Assembly (NCBI GenBank): GCA_022447225.1
Contig: JAKVAZ010000011.1
Location: 203,956 to 267,955 of the forward strand
Source: Fuerstiella sp.
GTDB taxonomy: Bacteria > Planctomycetota > Planctomycetia > Planctomycetales > Planctomycetaceae
DNA: 64,000 nt
Direction: 5' to 3'
In this document: positions 28,524-37,785 of the stretch, piece by piece
Layout of the letters: every line of letters starts with the position of its first letter
How positions within the stretch are numbered: the first letter of the stretch is position 1
The notes under the pieces: model-generated
Seen by the model: only the letters and a program-made list of their open reading frames with translations
What the model was told of the DNA's origin: nothing
Database searches by the model: none
Position numbers and translations under genes: made by a program

Positions 28524-28715
28524 TTCAACCGAATCCGGTTGCCTGCTAAATGCGTGGCTTCGTTGGATCTGTCAGCCTGCTGCCGATTTCAGATACGGCC
28601 TGAGGTGCCTTAGGATTTACAGCAGATTGAGGTGCACAGCTGCGGACGAGTGAGGATCGAGACTGACTGATTTGTGATATCGAAAATTTAACAGTTGAAC
28701 CAGGGAGTTGAATCT

Positions 28716-29774
28716 ATGAAAGAATTCAGGATCGCAGTTTATCCGGGTGACGGGATTGGCCCCGAGGTTGTTCATGAAGCGCTGCGAGTTGTGGATGCGA
28801 TCGAGAAGAGTGACGGACAGTTCTCTCTCTCAAAAACGACGTTCTCCTGGGGAGTGCAGCACTGGGATAAAACCGGACGTGTGGTTCCGGAAGATTTTCT
28901 TGAGCTGTTACGGCCGTTTGATGCGATCTTTCTTGGTGCGGTAGGCTGGCCGGAAAAAATACCGGATCACGTGACTCTGGATCCTCTCGTACAAATTCGT
29001 CAGACATTCGATCAATACGCCTGTGTGCGTCCGTCACGTCTGTATCCCGGTGTGCAGTCTGCTCTGTCGCAAAAATCTTCCGAAGATATTGATCTGGTTG
29101 TGATTCGTGAGAACTCCGAGGGCGAATACGTGAATCTTGGTGGCAGGTTCCGGCGAGGACATTCAGACGAACATGCGATCCAGACGGCCGTTCATTCCCG
29201 GCGGGGTGTGGAACGAATCCTGCGGTTTGGGTTTGAAATGGCGAGGACTCGTCGGAAACAACTCACGATGATCACCAAATCCAATGCCCAGAGATTTGCC
29301 TATGTGCTGTGGGATGAAATTCTGGACGAGCTCCTGCCGGAGTTTCCCGATGTGGAAGCTTCTCGTCAGCATTGTGATGCGGCGATCATGAATCTGGTTC
29401 GTCAGCCCGAACAGTTTGACGTCGTTGTTGCCTCCAATCTGTTTGGTGATCTGCTCACCGACCTCGGTGGAATCATCGGCGGCGGACTGGGACTGGCACC
29501 CAGTACGAACACGAATCCGGAGCGTCGTTTTCCGTCGATGTTTGAACCCGTTCACGGGTCGGCTCCGGACATTGCCGGTCAGGGAATCGCCAATCCCGTG
29601 GCTGCGGTGCTGAGTGCGGCCATGATGTTCGACCACTTGATGCTTCCCCAGGCCGCTTCCAGAATTCGTGCTTCTGTGGAACGAACGCTGGCGGAGGGCC
29701 ATAAAACGCCGGATCTCGGTGGACGTCTGACCACGCAGGAAATGGGTGACAGATTAGTGGAGAATCTGGATTAA
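28716..29774 (+). CDS. Isocitrate/isopropylmalate-type dehydrogenase, tartrate dehydrogenase-like
   Basis: NAD-dependent beta-hydroxyacid oxidative decarboxylase of 352 residues. Starts 'IAVYPGDGIGPEVV'. 'FDAIFLGAVGWPEKIPDHVTL' and 'FDQYACVRPSRLYPGV' are closer to tartrate dehydrogenase (TtuC) than to LeuB. 'VIRENSEGEYVNLGGR', 'MITKSNAQRF', 'FDVVVASNLFGDLLTDLGG' (metal Asp) and 'EPVHGSAPDIAGQGIANP' complete the active site. It likely acts on tartrate, malate or a related D-hydroxyacid in the cytoplasm; leucine synthesis is less likely because no other leu gene is near. AGGGAG before the ATG fixes the start 7 codons inside the longest frame. Confidence 0.9.
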   Translation: MKEFRIAVYPGDGIGPEVVHEALRVVDAIEKSDGQFSLSKTTFSWGVQHWDKTGRVVPEDFLELLRPFDAIFLGAVGWPEKIPDHVTLDPLVQIRQTFDQYACVRPSRLYPGVQSALSQKSSEDIDLVVIRENSEGEYVNLGGRFRRGHSDEHAIQTAVHSRRGVERILRFGFEMARTRRKQLTMITKSNAQRFAYVLWDEILDELLPEFPDVEASRQHCDAAIMNLVRQPEQFDVVVASNLFGDLLTDLGGIIGGGLGLAPSTNTNPERRFPSMFEPVHGSAPDIAGQGIANPVAAVLSAAMMFDHLMLPQAASRIRASVERTLAEGHKTPDLGGRLTTQEMGDRLVENLD

Positions 29775-29964
29775 CCGCTGCTCCGGAACGCCCGTTGAGT
29801 TGCTGATGATGTGGCTGTGGACGCGTCTGGTGACTTCTCCGAGTGTATGCCGGGAATGGAACCGGCCTGGTTCAGAGTTGTTGATTCGACAATGTTTACC
29901 CCCAGGCTGATGGGTGGCTGTCGGTTTCCTGAATCCTCTGACGGGACCTGCCCGATGGAAGCTG

Positions 29965-32334
29965 TTAGTGACTGATAATCTCGCAGTGGGGTAACGTGTT
30001 TTGCAGACTTCGTACGTCCGCCTCGGTTGCCGTCGAATTCGTCAGTCGCAGGTGAACGAGATTCCGAAGTTGATGGATGTGCTTTAATCCCGCGTCAGAG
30101 ATTTTTGCTCCCACCAGATTCAGGTGAGTCAGTTGAGTGAACAGTCCCAGTGTTTCCAGGCCCTGATCTGTGATGTTGGTCCCGGAAAATCCTTCTGAAT
30201 AGAGCAATTTCAGTTGTTGCAGATTTTTCAGCGGTGCCAGGTGTCGAAGCCCGTCGTCCGTAATTGGCAGCAGGCTTAAATCCAGTTCTTCCAGCCTTGT
30301 GAGTGGCTTGAGGTGCTGTAATCCGTCATCTGAGATGAGATTACCGGAAAGGTTGAGCCGTTCGAGATCCTGCAGTCCGGAGAGGTGTTCCAGACCGGCG
30401 TCGGAAATGCGATCCTGTTCAAAGCCCGTTTTCCGGAGTACCAGGGCGCGAAGTGTCTTAATTTGACCAAGGGCTTTGCAGCCGGCGTCAGCCACATCGT
30501 CGCACACTTCCAGGTTCACGGCCGTGAGTGCCGGAGCGGTTGCCAGTTGTTCGAGACCAGTCGCAGAAATCGATGTTGCTGTGGCGATCAGTACTGCCAG
30601 TGTGTTCGATTTTCCGAGATAAGCGAAACCACGATCAGTGACATGTGGGCACGATTCCAGATTCAGTCCGACGAGATTGTTCAGCGCGGAGATCTGTCGC
30701 AAACCGGAATCGCTGATTTGTGTTCCTGCGAGGATGAGAATGAAGGGGGATGTCTGCCGGTTGAGCCGGCGGAGTCGGTCTTTTTCGATTGAGCCTGTGG
30801 AATCGAGTTCCGTATCAGTTAACGTGATGACCGGAACAGAAGATTTGGATGTGTCTGCCTGACGGATGAATCTGAAAAAATTACGAGTGTTATCATTATT
30901 TTCTGTCACGGCCGGCGTCGGTGGGGACTGCGAATTCTCAATCGGCTGCAGTCGACGCAGGTCATGGACCCACAGGTCGTCTTTTTCGCGGAGGAACAAC
31001 CTGCCGTGAGCCACAACCGGATGTGACCAGCTGTCACCGCCTGCGGGAATCCTGAACTTTCCGTGCAAACGGTATTCGTGCTTTGAGGCACCAATCAGAC
31101 CGATGACTCCATTCTGATAATGAAAATAGAGCCGTCCATCCGCTGCTGTGACCGACGCTGACCCGGTGCCTGGTCCGCGGCGTTTCCAGAGGACTTTTCC
31201 GGTCTGGAATTCAATGCAGGTTGGTAAACCATTGTTACTTCCATGGCCACCGTAGATGTGATCATCAATCAACACGAAGCCGCCGTGATGATTTTGAAAC
31301 CTGTTGCCTCGCAGCCGATAGATTTCCTTTGCTTCGATTCCATCTGTACGACTGGCTCGAGTCAGTTGAAGCAGAACGGCACCTGAGTGATATCCGTTGG
31401 CAGAAAAGACAAAGTCACCGTGAACAATGGGTGTGGGGATGTTGGCCGTTTGATTGGAAATGTCGTTGTAGCCCCACAGAAATTTTCCGGTTTTTGCCTC
31501 AAAGCCTGCCAGGCCGCGACCGGTGAGTTGTATGTATTGACGCACACCGGCTGCTTTAGACAGAACCACAGAGGAAAATGCAGCGCCATCACGGCCCTTT
31601 TCACCAATCTGTGGCATGCGGGATTTCCAGATCAGTTCTCCAGTATGACGGTTCAGGGCAACCAGCATGGCGTCATCTCCTCCCGGCGTACAAATCAACC
31701 GGTGACGGTCGATGAGGGGAGATTCACCGTATCCACGACCGGACATCAGTTGACCGCCGAAATCCTTCGTAAAACTGCGCTGCCACAGTAGTGTTCCTGC
31801 TTCTGCATCCAGGCAGACGAGTTCACCATCCGGATCAAGTACATAAACGAGACCATCGTGGAACGTAGGAGTGGACATGACATTGCGTGATGTTGTACCG
31901 ACGTTTGTCATCCAGTTGTGTTGACCGGACTCAAGGTCCAGGGAAAAGCACAGCACTGCGTCATCAATTTTTCCTGTGGTAAAAACCTGTCCGCCGGCGA
32001 TGACAACACTTGAATAGCCATCGCCGATTCCTGACGCCCGCCAGTCGAGTGCTGGAGACGATTCACCCCAGGAACTCAGCAGTTCTGTTTCACCGGAAAC
32101 CGAATTTCTGTCGGTTCCTCGCCACTGGGGCCAGTCATCCGCACAACCATAAGCAGTAAATTTGCTGCAGATGGCCACCAACAGCAGGTTCTTGCAGGCC
32201 GGTAGAAGGGCTGCAAGTCCTGTTGGTGCGTGATGAGATCCCGGACCGCAAAGGGTTTGTCGGGAAAGGAGTTTTAACGTTCTGCGAGGTGGTGCGACCA
32301 TGAATGTATAAATAATCCACCACACCGGTTGCAT
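29965..32334 (-). CDS. PQQ-type beta-propeller fused to leucine-rich repeats, exported
   Basis: A 789-residue fusion. Residues about 66-460 form a PQQ-binding-like propeller ('DDWPQWRGTDRNSVSG', 'VLCFSLDLESGQHNW', 'DGELVCLDAEAGTLLWQ', 'VALNRHTGELIWKSR', 'GFEAKTGKFLWGY', 'IEFQTGKVLWKRRGPG'). Residues 535-785 are about ten cysteine-containing or RNI-type leucine-rich repeats ('ISDAGLEHLSGLQDLERLNLSGN', 'ITDDGLRHLAPLKNLQQLKL'). No PQQ-dehydrogenase catalytic set is evident, so it may be a non-enzymatic scaffold or outer-membrane-associated binder. The N-terminal 60 residues are unusually long before the mature start; AAGGA supports the first ATG, while a later one at codon 12 is possible. No operon partner. 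Confidence 0.85.
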   Translation of the reverse strand: MQPVWWIIYTFMVAPPRRTLKLLSRQTLCGPGSHHAPTGLAALLPACKNLLLVAICSKFTAYGCADDWPQWRGTDRNSVSGETELLSSWGESSPALDWRASGIGDGYSSVVIAGGQVFTTGKIDDAVLCFSLDLESGQHNWMTNVGTTSRNVMSTPTFHDGLVYVLDPDGELVCLDAEAGTLLWQRSFTKDFGGQLMSGRGYGESPLIDRHRLICTPGGDDAMLVALNRHTGELIWKSRMPQIGEKGRDGAAFSSVVLSKAAGVRQYIQLTGRGLAGFEAKTGKFLWGYNDISNQTANIPTPIVHGDFVFSANGYHSGAVLLQLTRASRTDGIEAKEIYRLRGNRFQNHHGGFVLIDDHIYGGHGSNNGLPTCIEFQTGKVLWKRRGPGTGSASVTAADGRLYFHYQNGVIGLIGASKHEYRLHGKFRIPAGGDSWSHPVVAHGRLFLREKDDLWVHDLRRLQPIENSQSPPTPAVTENNDNTRNFFRFIRQADTSKSSVPVITLTDTELDSTGSIEKDRLRRLNRQTSPFILILAGTQISDSGLRQISALNNLVGLNLESCPHVTDRGFAYLGKSNTLAVLIATATSISATGLEQLATAPALTAVNLEVCDDVADAGCKALGQIKTLRALVLRKTGFEQDRISDAGLEHLSGLQDLERLNLSGNLISDDGLQHLKPLTRLEELDLSLLPITDDGLRHLAPLKNLQQLKLLYSEGFSGTNITDQGLETLGLFTQLTHLNLVGAKISDAGLKHIHQLRNLVHLRLTNSTATEADVRSLQNTLPHCEIISH

Positions 32335-32504
32335 GACAAAAAATCCTTGCCCGTGTTACGGAGCTTCAGGGAGTCGTTTCTGGATTTCCAATTGCGTTCA
32401 AGTCGATGATGACAGTGTCGGTGTTTCGCAATTTGAGGAACACAGGATCCGGTAGCAGAAAAACTTTTGTGAAACAGCGTGCTGTGAACCGCGCATGTTA
32501 AGAA

Positions 32505-32651
32505 TTACGATCGCAGACCGGGGAGTTCACCGGTACTGTCAACAAGAATTTTGACATTGACATCCATGCGATTCAGCATGGTCACACAAAGGTTACTCAG
32601 TGGAGTTCCTCTGTTCAGCTGGATGTGTCTGTATTTCTGCGATGGACTGCG
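32505..32651 (-). pseudogene. 3' relic of a DUF1552-family gene
   Basis: In the spacer after hflC one minus-strand frame without a start reads 'YRHIQLNRGTPLSNLCVTMLNRMDVNV', then 'DSTGELPGL' and a stop at 32505-32507. This is the C-terminal signature of planctomycete DUF1552 proteins (GTPxxNLxxxMLxRMxV...DSTGxLxGL). Only about 48 codons remain, and a stop directly upstream and the hflC end cut it off, so it is a leftover of a deleted gene. Confidence 0.65.
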
Positions 32652-32660
32652 TACTGTGAC

Positions 32661-33737
32661 TTAACGCCGGGACTCTACGGACATCTCGTTGTCCGGCTGT
32701 GTCGGGCTGACCTGTTTCAGCATTCGGAATAAGTCGCTGTCTGTAGTCAGGATGAGTCGTGTACTTGTGTCGAGTGCCGTTTCGTAAACTTCAAGGGTGC
32801 GCTGGAAGTTGTAGAAGTCACCGGTTGCGCGAATGGCTTTCGCATACAGTTCGATGATTTCGGCTTCGACTTCACCACGAAGACGTTTATTCTGTTCTTC
32901 GCCCTCACCAAGAATTTCTTCTGCAAGGGCGTTGGTTTCATTGATAATTTCCTGCTTGCGCTGCTCACCCTCATTGTGGTACTTGGCAGCAATCGCTTCC
33001 ATAAAAGCGGTGAGTCGTTCAAAACTTGCCTGCCGCACTGACTGCACAAATCCGATGTTACTGACGCCGACATCCACCAGTTCAATTCCACGGTCGAGGG
33101 CTGCGCCATCATCACCATCATCACCTGCAGTCAGCTGAGACTTGATTCGCTGCCGAATCTCTTCCATGATTTTTTGACGACCGAACAGAATATCTGTCTG
33201 TTCACCAACTTTGGCCAGATCTTCTGTGGGATCGAGAGCATCGGATTCTGTGTCCGGAAGATCCTCCAGGCCGAACGAGTAGGTCAATTCGCGATCTGAA
33301 CTGCGAACGACTTCAGCAAGGTCATAGGACGTGATTACGTCACGAACACCTGCCCGAACCCGCTGACGGACCTGTTGCTCTGCATTGCCCACAGTCCGCA
33401 TGACTCTCAGAAATGTTTCCGGATCGGTGATCCGCCAGATCGCCCAGATGGCGATTTCGATCTTCTTGCCGTCTTTCGTCGGCAGATCCACCAGGACATC
33501 ATTGCGACCGCTTGCCCAGAACTGACGAGTGCGAGGGAGACGGCGAACTTCCTGAATCAGAGGATATTTGAAGTACAGTCCCGGCTCAGTGATATTCCTT
33601 ACCGGTCGGCCGAATTCCAGCAACACGGCCAGTTCGCGTTCGTTGACTGTAAAAACTGAACTATAGGTCACCATCAGTACCAGGAAGGCTACGATGACTG
33701 CACCCGGACCTTTGATGGAATTGTTTGCAGCCATCAT
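32661..33737 (-). CDS. hflC: HflC, SPFH-domain modulator of FtsH protease
   Basis: Inner-membrane protein of 358 residues with an N-terminal membrane helix (about 12-30), followed by the SPFH/band-7 domain: 'FTVNERELAVLLEFGRPVRNITEPGLYFKYPLIQEVRRLPRT'. Residues 230-310 are the long Ala/Glu/Lys-rich helix 'SFERLTAFMEAIAAKYHNEGEQRKQEI..ETNALAEEILGEGEEQNKRLRG' typical of HflC. With HflK it forms a cage around FtsH. AAAGGAG lies before the start, which overlaps the hflK stop (ATGATG), so the pair is translationally coupled. An acidic insertion at about 170-215 (near 'DPTEDLAKVGEQ') is a difference from E. coli HflC. A DUF1552 relic follows. Confidence 0.92.
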   Translation of the reverse strand: MMAANNSIKGPGAVIVAFLVLMVTYSSVFTVNERELAVLLEFGRPVRNITEPGLYFKYPLIQEVRRLPRTRQFWASGRNDVLVDLPTKDGKKIEIAIWAIWRITDPETFLRVMRTVGNAEQQVRQRVRAGVRDVITSYDLAEVVRSSDRELTYSFGLEDLPDTESDALDPTEDLAKVGEQTDILFGRQKIMEEIRQRIKSQLTAGDDGDDGAALDRGIELVDVGVSNIGFVQSVRQASFERLTAFMEAIAAKYHNEGEQRKQEIINETNALAEEILGEGEEQNKRLRGEVEAEIIELYAKAIRATGDFYNFQRTLEVYETALDTSTRLILTTDSDLFRMLKQVSPTQPDNEMSVESRR

Positions 33738-34717
33738 TTGCTCCTTTCATCAAGATTAAGCAGTGGCAGCAGTTGCTGCAGATCGGAATCGATGATTGTC
33801 TTGTTTGGGACTTTGGCAAGTACCTTCTGTAGTGACTCAAGATACAATCGCTGTCGGGTTTCTTCGGGCGCTTTGGCAAACTGTTCGTACTGCACCATCA
33901 GTGCGTCAATTTCCCCTTTGACTTCTGAACGACGTCGGGCCGCGTATCCTTCGGCACTCCGAATCGCCCTGTCTCGTTCCGCTCGAGCTTTCGGAAGCAG
34001 CGTGTTTTTGACTTTGTTTGCGTCGTTCTCAAGTTTGTCGCGGGTCTGAACCGCTTCATTAACGGCTGCGAATGAGGGTTTGACCTGTTCCGGAGGTGTG
34101 ACTCGCTGAAGCTGCAGGTCTGTGATTCGAATTCCACACTCGTACTTGTCCAGCATCGCCTGAGTCGCTTCACGGGCTTCCTGGCGAATTTCCATACGAG
34201 CCCCGGTCAGAACTTCGTCGATTGAGTAGTCTCCGATCAGTCGATTCATCACGGTTCGACCAACAACGGTAATGATGTACTGAAGAAAATCTTCCTGTTC
34301 GGCAACCTGTGTGTAGAAGGTAAACAGATACTGCTGCGGATCGGCGACCTGCCACTGAACGGTCCATTCAACAGCTGCTGCATTGAGGTCACCGGTCAGC
34401 ATCAGTACGTCCTCTTCGTTGGTGCGGCCGGATGGTCGATCGTCCGGGAGCCCAAACGGCATTCGAATGGTTCGTTCACGCATGTCTGCACGCAGAACGC
34501 TGTCAACAAAGGGAATACAAAAATGCAGACCGGGATCGGATGTGGAGACATAGCGACCGAATCGCAGTACCACGGCTTTCTCATTGGCCTCAATGGTGTA
34601 CCACGATTTTGACAGCAGGAGTATCAGAATCACGGCTCCCAGTCCGACCGCTGCGAGTCCGATATTACGTTTCACGTCCTCGGGACGGATGTCGAAATTG
34701 AACTGGCCTGAAGACAT
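33734..34717 (-). CDS. hflK: HflK, SPFH-domain partner of HflC
   Basis: A 327-residue membrane protein: one membrane helix (about 18-37), then the SPFH domain 'WYTIEANEKAVVLRFGRYVSTSDPGLHFCIPFVDSVLRADM'. 'VGRTVMNRLIGDYSIDEVLTGARMEIRQEA' and 'YECGIRITDLQLQRVTPPEQVKPSFAAVNEA' follow in the HflK-specific order, and a basic helical C-terminus ends 'ESLQKVLAKVPNKTIID'. Lacks the Gly-rich N-terminus of E. coli HflK. Partners HflC in regulating the FtsH protease in the inner membrane. AGGAGAAG is 8 bases before the ATG. First gene of the two-gene unit. Confidence 0.92.
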   Translation of the reverse strand: MSSGQFNFDIRPEDVKRNIGLAAVGLGAVILILLLSKSWYTIEANEKAVVLRFGRYVSTSDPGLHFCIPFVDSVLRADMRERTIRMPFGLPDDRPSGRTNEEDVLMLTGDLNAAAVEWTVQWQVADPQQYLFTFYTQVAEQEDFLQYIITVVGRTVMNRLIGDYSIDEVLTGARMEIRQEAREATQAMLDKYECGIRITDLQLQRVTPPEQVKPSFAAVNEAVQTRDKLENDANKVKNTLLPKARAERDRAIRSAEGYAARRRSEVKGEIDALMVQYEQFAKAPEETRQRLYLESLQKVLAKVPNKTIIDSDLQQLLPLLNLDERSK

Positions 34718-35073
34718 GAGCTGACTTCTCCTGCGATGCTGACTGACTGTTCCTGAGTACGTGCTCTATACAACCCTGAGCGGCGTTGACTCCAACGCCA
34801 GGTCGGCAGATTAATGATGTCACCGACAAAACGAGATTCAGGGCTGTTAGCTGATTGTGACTCGTCACTGTGTCCTGTTTTCCGACAGATTCGTTCAAAA
34901 CAGTCTAACCGGCATGACAGACAGGATCGCTGGCAGTTCGCCTCGTTTATCTGATTCACCGAAATTCAGATCCCGGAATAACCGTTCAGGTACCGATTAC
35001 ATTCTCCAGCTTCATCGTTGAGTTCTGCGCACAAGATTTTGAACTAGGTTTTTCGGGGGCCGGAGCATTTCCC
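34718..35073. other. Divergent intergenic region
   Basis: About 356 bases between hflK and the flavoprotein-like gene on the opposite strand; promoters for both are expected here. No further gene or clear repeat seen. Confidence 0.5.
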
Positions 35074-36093
35074 ATGCAATACGACATCGCTGTCATCGGA
35101 AACGACGAAGCTGCCGTCGAAATGATGTGTCTGGCCGCGAAATCGGGCAAACGTACTGCCGCTTTGCTGCCGGAATCAACTCATTCAGCATGGTTGGTGG
35201 GCCTGGCGCTTAAACGTTTGATTTTGGATCTGCTGGCTGATCAAACTGTCTGCCGTCGTCAACTGCTGGCCCGCACAGGGTCACCACGGCTTCTGCGCCA
35301 GCTGATTGCAGGCGCGATTGTCAGAGAAACCGAAGAACTGGCCTGTACGCTCGAACATTTGAAAATTCATATATGTATGGGACAGCCCCGGTTTATTGAC
35401 CGGAATTCTGTATCGGTTGCAGACGGGCGGACATGCAATCGAACTTCTCTCAGTGCAGATCACTTCGTTATTGGCACCGGTGCGCGATATACAGCGATGC
35501 ACCGACCTCTCGGTCTGATTGAACTGCATCGTCCTGAATCGATGTTCGAAGGGACTATTCTGCCCCGCTCGGTTTGTCTGTTGGGTGGAGACAGTTTCGG
35601 ATGCGGTATGGCAGCACTATTCAGTCTATTTGGAGTTCAAAGTCGTTATGTGGCGCACGATGGTCAGGACTCAGCCATGCTTGAGCTGGCTTATGCTGCG
35701 GGGGTTGAGATCACGTTCCATCTGTCAGAGTGTGGCTCGATGCGATCAGGTGGAGTCCTGTCCAATTCTCATGCAGATGTGGTTGACTGCCGCCGAACCG
35801 TCGGGTTCACTGAATACCTCAATCTGTCGTCTATCGACGTTGAAGCCGACGAAAACGGCCGACTGTGGTGTTCCAGCGGTTTCGAAACCTGGTGCCGTGG
35901 CGTGTACGGGATTGGCGACGTTGTCGGTTTTTCTGCTGACAGTACTCTACATCCCTCCGTTCAGGCTGAACGGATCCATCGACGCATCAGCCCGCAGGTT
36001 CCACGACCTCGAATTATGGATCTGTTTGTGAATACAGAAGAGCAGCATGGTGTGCCGCTGCAGCGACCGGCGTCCGATGTGTTGAACAACTGA
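35074..36093 (+). CDS. Degenerate pyridine-nucleotide-disulfide-oxidoreductase-like protein (SthA-like)
   Basis: A 339-residue protein that aligns by eye with soluble transhydrogenase SthA and other two-dinucleotide-binding flavoproteins: 'YDIAVIGNDEAAVEMMCLAAKSGKRTA' at the start, 'RFIDRNSVSVADG', 'DHFVIGTGARYTAMH', 'LPRSVCLLGGDSFGCGMAALFSLFGV' and 'GVYGIGDVVGFS' near the end. Both dinucleotide motifs are damaged: GxGxxG at the N-terminus reads G-N-D-E-A-A, and the NAD motif G-G-D-S-F-G lacks its third Gly. The redox CxxxxC and the usual C-terminal dimer domain (about 110 residues) are missing. The frame is full and free of stops, so it is either a diverged non-canonical protein or early in decay. 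No operon. Confidence 0.7.
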   Translation: MQYDIAVIGNDEAAVEMMCLAAKSGKRTAALLPESTHSAWLVGLALKRLILDLLADQTVCRRQLLARTGSPRLLRQLIAGAIVRETEELACTLEHLKIHICMGQPRFIDRNSVSVADGRTCNRTSLSADHFVIGTGARYTAMHRPLGLIELHRPESMFEGTILPRSVCLLGGDSFGCGMAALFSLFGVQSRYVAHDGQDSAMLELAYAAGVEITFHLSECGSMRSGGVLSNSHADVVDCRRTVGFTEYLNLSSIDVEADENGRLWCSSGFETWCRGVYGIGDVVGFSADSTLHPSVQAERIHRRISPQVPRPRIMDLFVNTEEQHGVPLQRPASDVLNN

Positions 36094-36161
36094 AGATTCA
36101 GTGAAGCGCTGAATCTGTGCCGCAGTGACAAGTTTGCCTGTGTGACTGACTGGTCGGTTCT

Positions 36162-37106
36162 CTACAGACAGGACAGGAAATCCGGTGGTGGTTGTGCCAT
36201 GAACGTCAGAACGGTTTTGAGAATCGGATGCTGGAACTCCAGGCGCGCTGCATGTAGTGCGTGGCGACACTGTGAGGGGTGACTTCGCTCATCGGTTGAC
36301 ACAGCCCGCACCGTGCCCCGATGACCGTAGAATTCATCGCCCAGTACCGGATGGCCGATCTCTGCCATATGAACCCGAATCTGATGATTGCGGCCGGTAT
36401 AAGGCTGACAGGCGACGACGGAGATCCGTTGAGTCCGCTGCAGGACCGTTACCCTGGTTTTTGCGGCACGCTGACGGATCGCATCGGATTTTGCGGACAT
36501 CAATATGCTTTGACCGCCTGGAAGCTGACCAATCTTCAGTTCGATGATGCGTTCATCAAAAGGAACCCGGCCCTGTACCAGAGCGACATAGGATTTCTTC
36601 AGTCTTCCGTTCTGAAAGTCCTCTGAAACCAGCCGATGCGTATGGTGTTCTTTGGTCACAACCATCAGGCCACTGGTCATCCGATCCAGTCGATGCACAA
36701 TCCCCGCCCGCAGCAGACCCGGCGCCGGTGTCAGCTGATCAAGATGATTCTGCAGCACATTGGTTAATGTACCGTTTTGAAATTTGCCGACCGGATGAGC
36801 CACCATGCCGGCAGGTTTGTCGACAACAATCAGCCAGGGATCTTCGTAGACCAGCCGGACCGCCGTGCCGTCAGGATCCAGCAGCTTGTCGGGCGGTTCC
36901 ACAAGTCGAACACTCACGGTCTGTCCGCGATAAACCCGCTGAGTCCGGATCGCCGGTAAGTCGTTCACTCGTACGAGGCCCGCCGCAACCATGCGGTGTA
37001 GTCGCCAGGTCGTATAGTTGCGCAGGTGTTTCGCCAGGAATGAGTCAATCCGGACACCGCTGAGATAAGAGTCCACGGTGAACACGGGTTGCAGCGGGGC
37101 AGTCAT
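36162..37106 (-). CDS. RluA-family 23S rRNA/tRNA pseudouridine synthase
   Basis: About 314 residues. N-terminal S4 RNA-binding domain ('VRIDSFLAKHLRNYTTWRLHRMVAAGLVRVND'), then the catalytic domain with 'RAGIVHRLDRMTSGLMVVTK' (catalytic Asp in HRLDRxTSG), and 'CQPYTGRNHQIRVHMAEIGHPVLGDEFYG' at the C-terminal side, all standard for RluA/RluD. It isomerises specific uridines in rRNA or tRNA; which site is not determined. Start placed at the ATG; the upstream GTG (37124) overlaps the end of the nucleotidyltransferase relic. Length normal. Confidence 0.92.
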   Translation of the reverse strand: MTAPLQPVFTVDSYLSGVRIDSFLAKHLRNYTTWRLHRMVAAGLVRVNDLPAIRTQRVYRGQTVSVRLVEPPDKLLDPDGTAVRLVYEDPWLIVVDKPAGMVAHPVGKFQNGTLTNVLQNHLDQLTPAPGLLRAGIVHRLDRMTSGLMVVTKEHHTHRLVSEDFQNGRLKKSYVALVQGRVPFDERIIELKIGQLPGGQSILMSAKSDAIRQRAAKTRVTVLQRTQRISVVACQPYTGRNHQIRVHMAEIGHPVLGDEFYGHRGTVRAVSTDERSHPSQCRHALHAARLEFQHPILKTVLTFMAQPPPDFLSCL

Positions 37107-37110
37107 GGAG

Positions 37111-37632
37111 TCAGGCCGAATCACGGATCGTCGTCACCAGTCGTTGGACCGGTCCTGAGTAACCGTCAGGATCGCAAAGTTGCTGCAGCCTTTCAACGAC
37201 AGTCCTGCATGTGAGAACTGTCTGTTGGCGCCGGACAATTCCTCTCACATCAGTCCAGTCAGGGTCGTGACCGGCGAACGCTTTCATCACGACAAGATCC
37301 TCAGCGAAAACCGTTGTCAATTGAGTCTGGTCGTTTATCGTCCACACACCGGCGCACTGACATCCTGTCTGCTTTAAACCGAAATCCGGCAAGGCGATGT
37401 CCAGGTCAACTTCATTCGACGTCTTGGCAAGTCAGACACGGATTTACTGAGCGAATTGGGCAGCATCCGGTCGATGGCCAGGCGCCGGTTCTCGTCGTTC
37501 ATTTGTTCCAGTTCCCGTGTTTTCTTCCAGTACCGGTCTGATACGTTTCCAGTGTGACACAAATTCAGCGTTTTCGCGAGGTGCCATTGATGAAGGTGTC
37601 AATTGAGTCATGATGGGCTGCCGCACAACCAA
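37111..37632 (-). pseudogene. Broken nucleotidyltransferase gene and its small partner gene (relic)
   Basis: Two decayed minus-strand genes. The 3' piece (37111-37431) reads 'TSNEVDLDIALPDFG', then 'TTVFAEDLVVMKAFAGHDPDWTDVRGIVRRQ'. This is the C-terminal half of the small AbiEii/MNT-like nucleotidyltransferases; the catalytic N-terminal half is gone, with a TGA just before. Upstream, a small helical protein reads 'EFVSHWKRIRPVLEE' and continues in another frame as 'TRELEQMNDENRRLAIDRML', so it is frameshifted. A short protein of this type commonly precedes such nucleotidyltransferases, in pairs linked to toxin-antitoxin-like systems. The unit looks inactivated. Confidence 0.6.
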
Positions 37633-37785
37633 ATCAGAAGTCTGGTCTGTTGCAGTGCCGGGGAGGGTCGAAGATACCCGTCATATTAATGACTCAACGG
37701 TGGATGATCGATCGGAAATCGACAACAATACAAACTTGTTCGTGTGGAATATTCGGCACCGTTTCAGTCACCATGGGTCACTTTC

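Noticed and set aside
37633..37785. 4.5S/SRP RNA gene, often near dnaX
   Set aside because: No conserved GGAAGGAAGCAGCC-type loop sequence was found.
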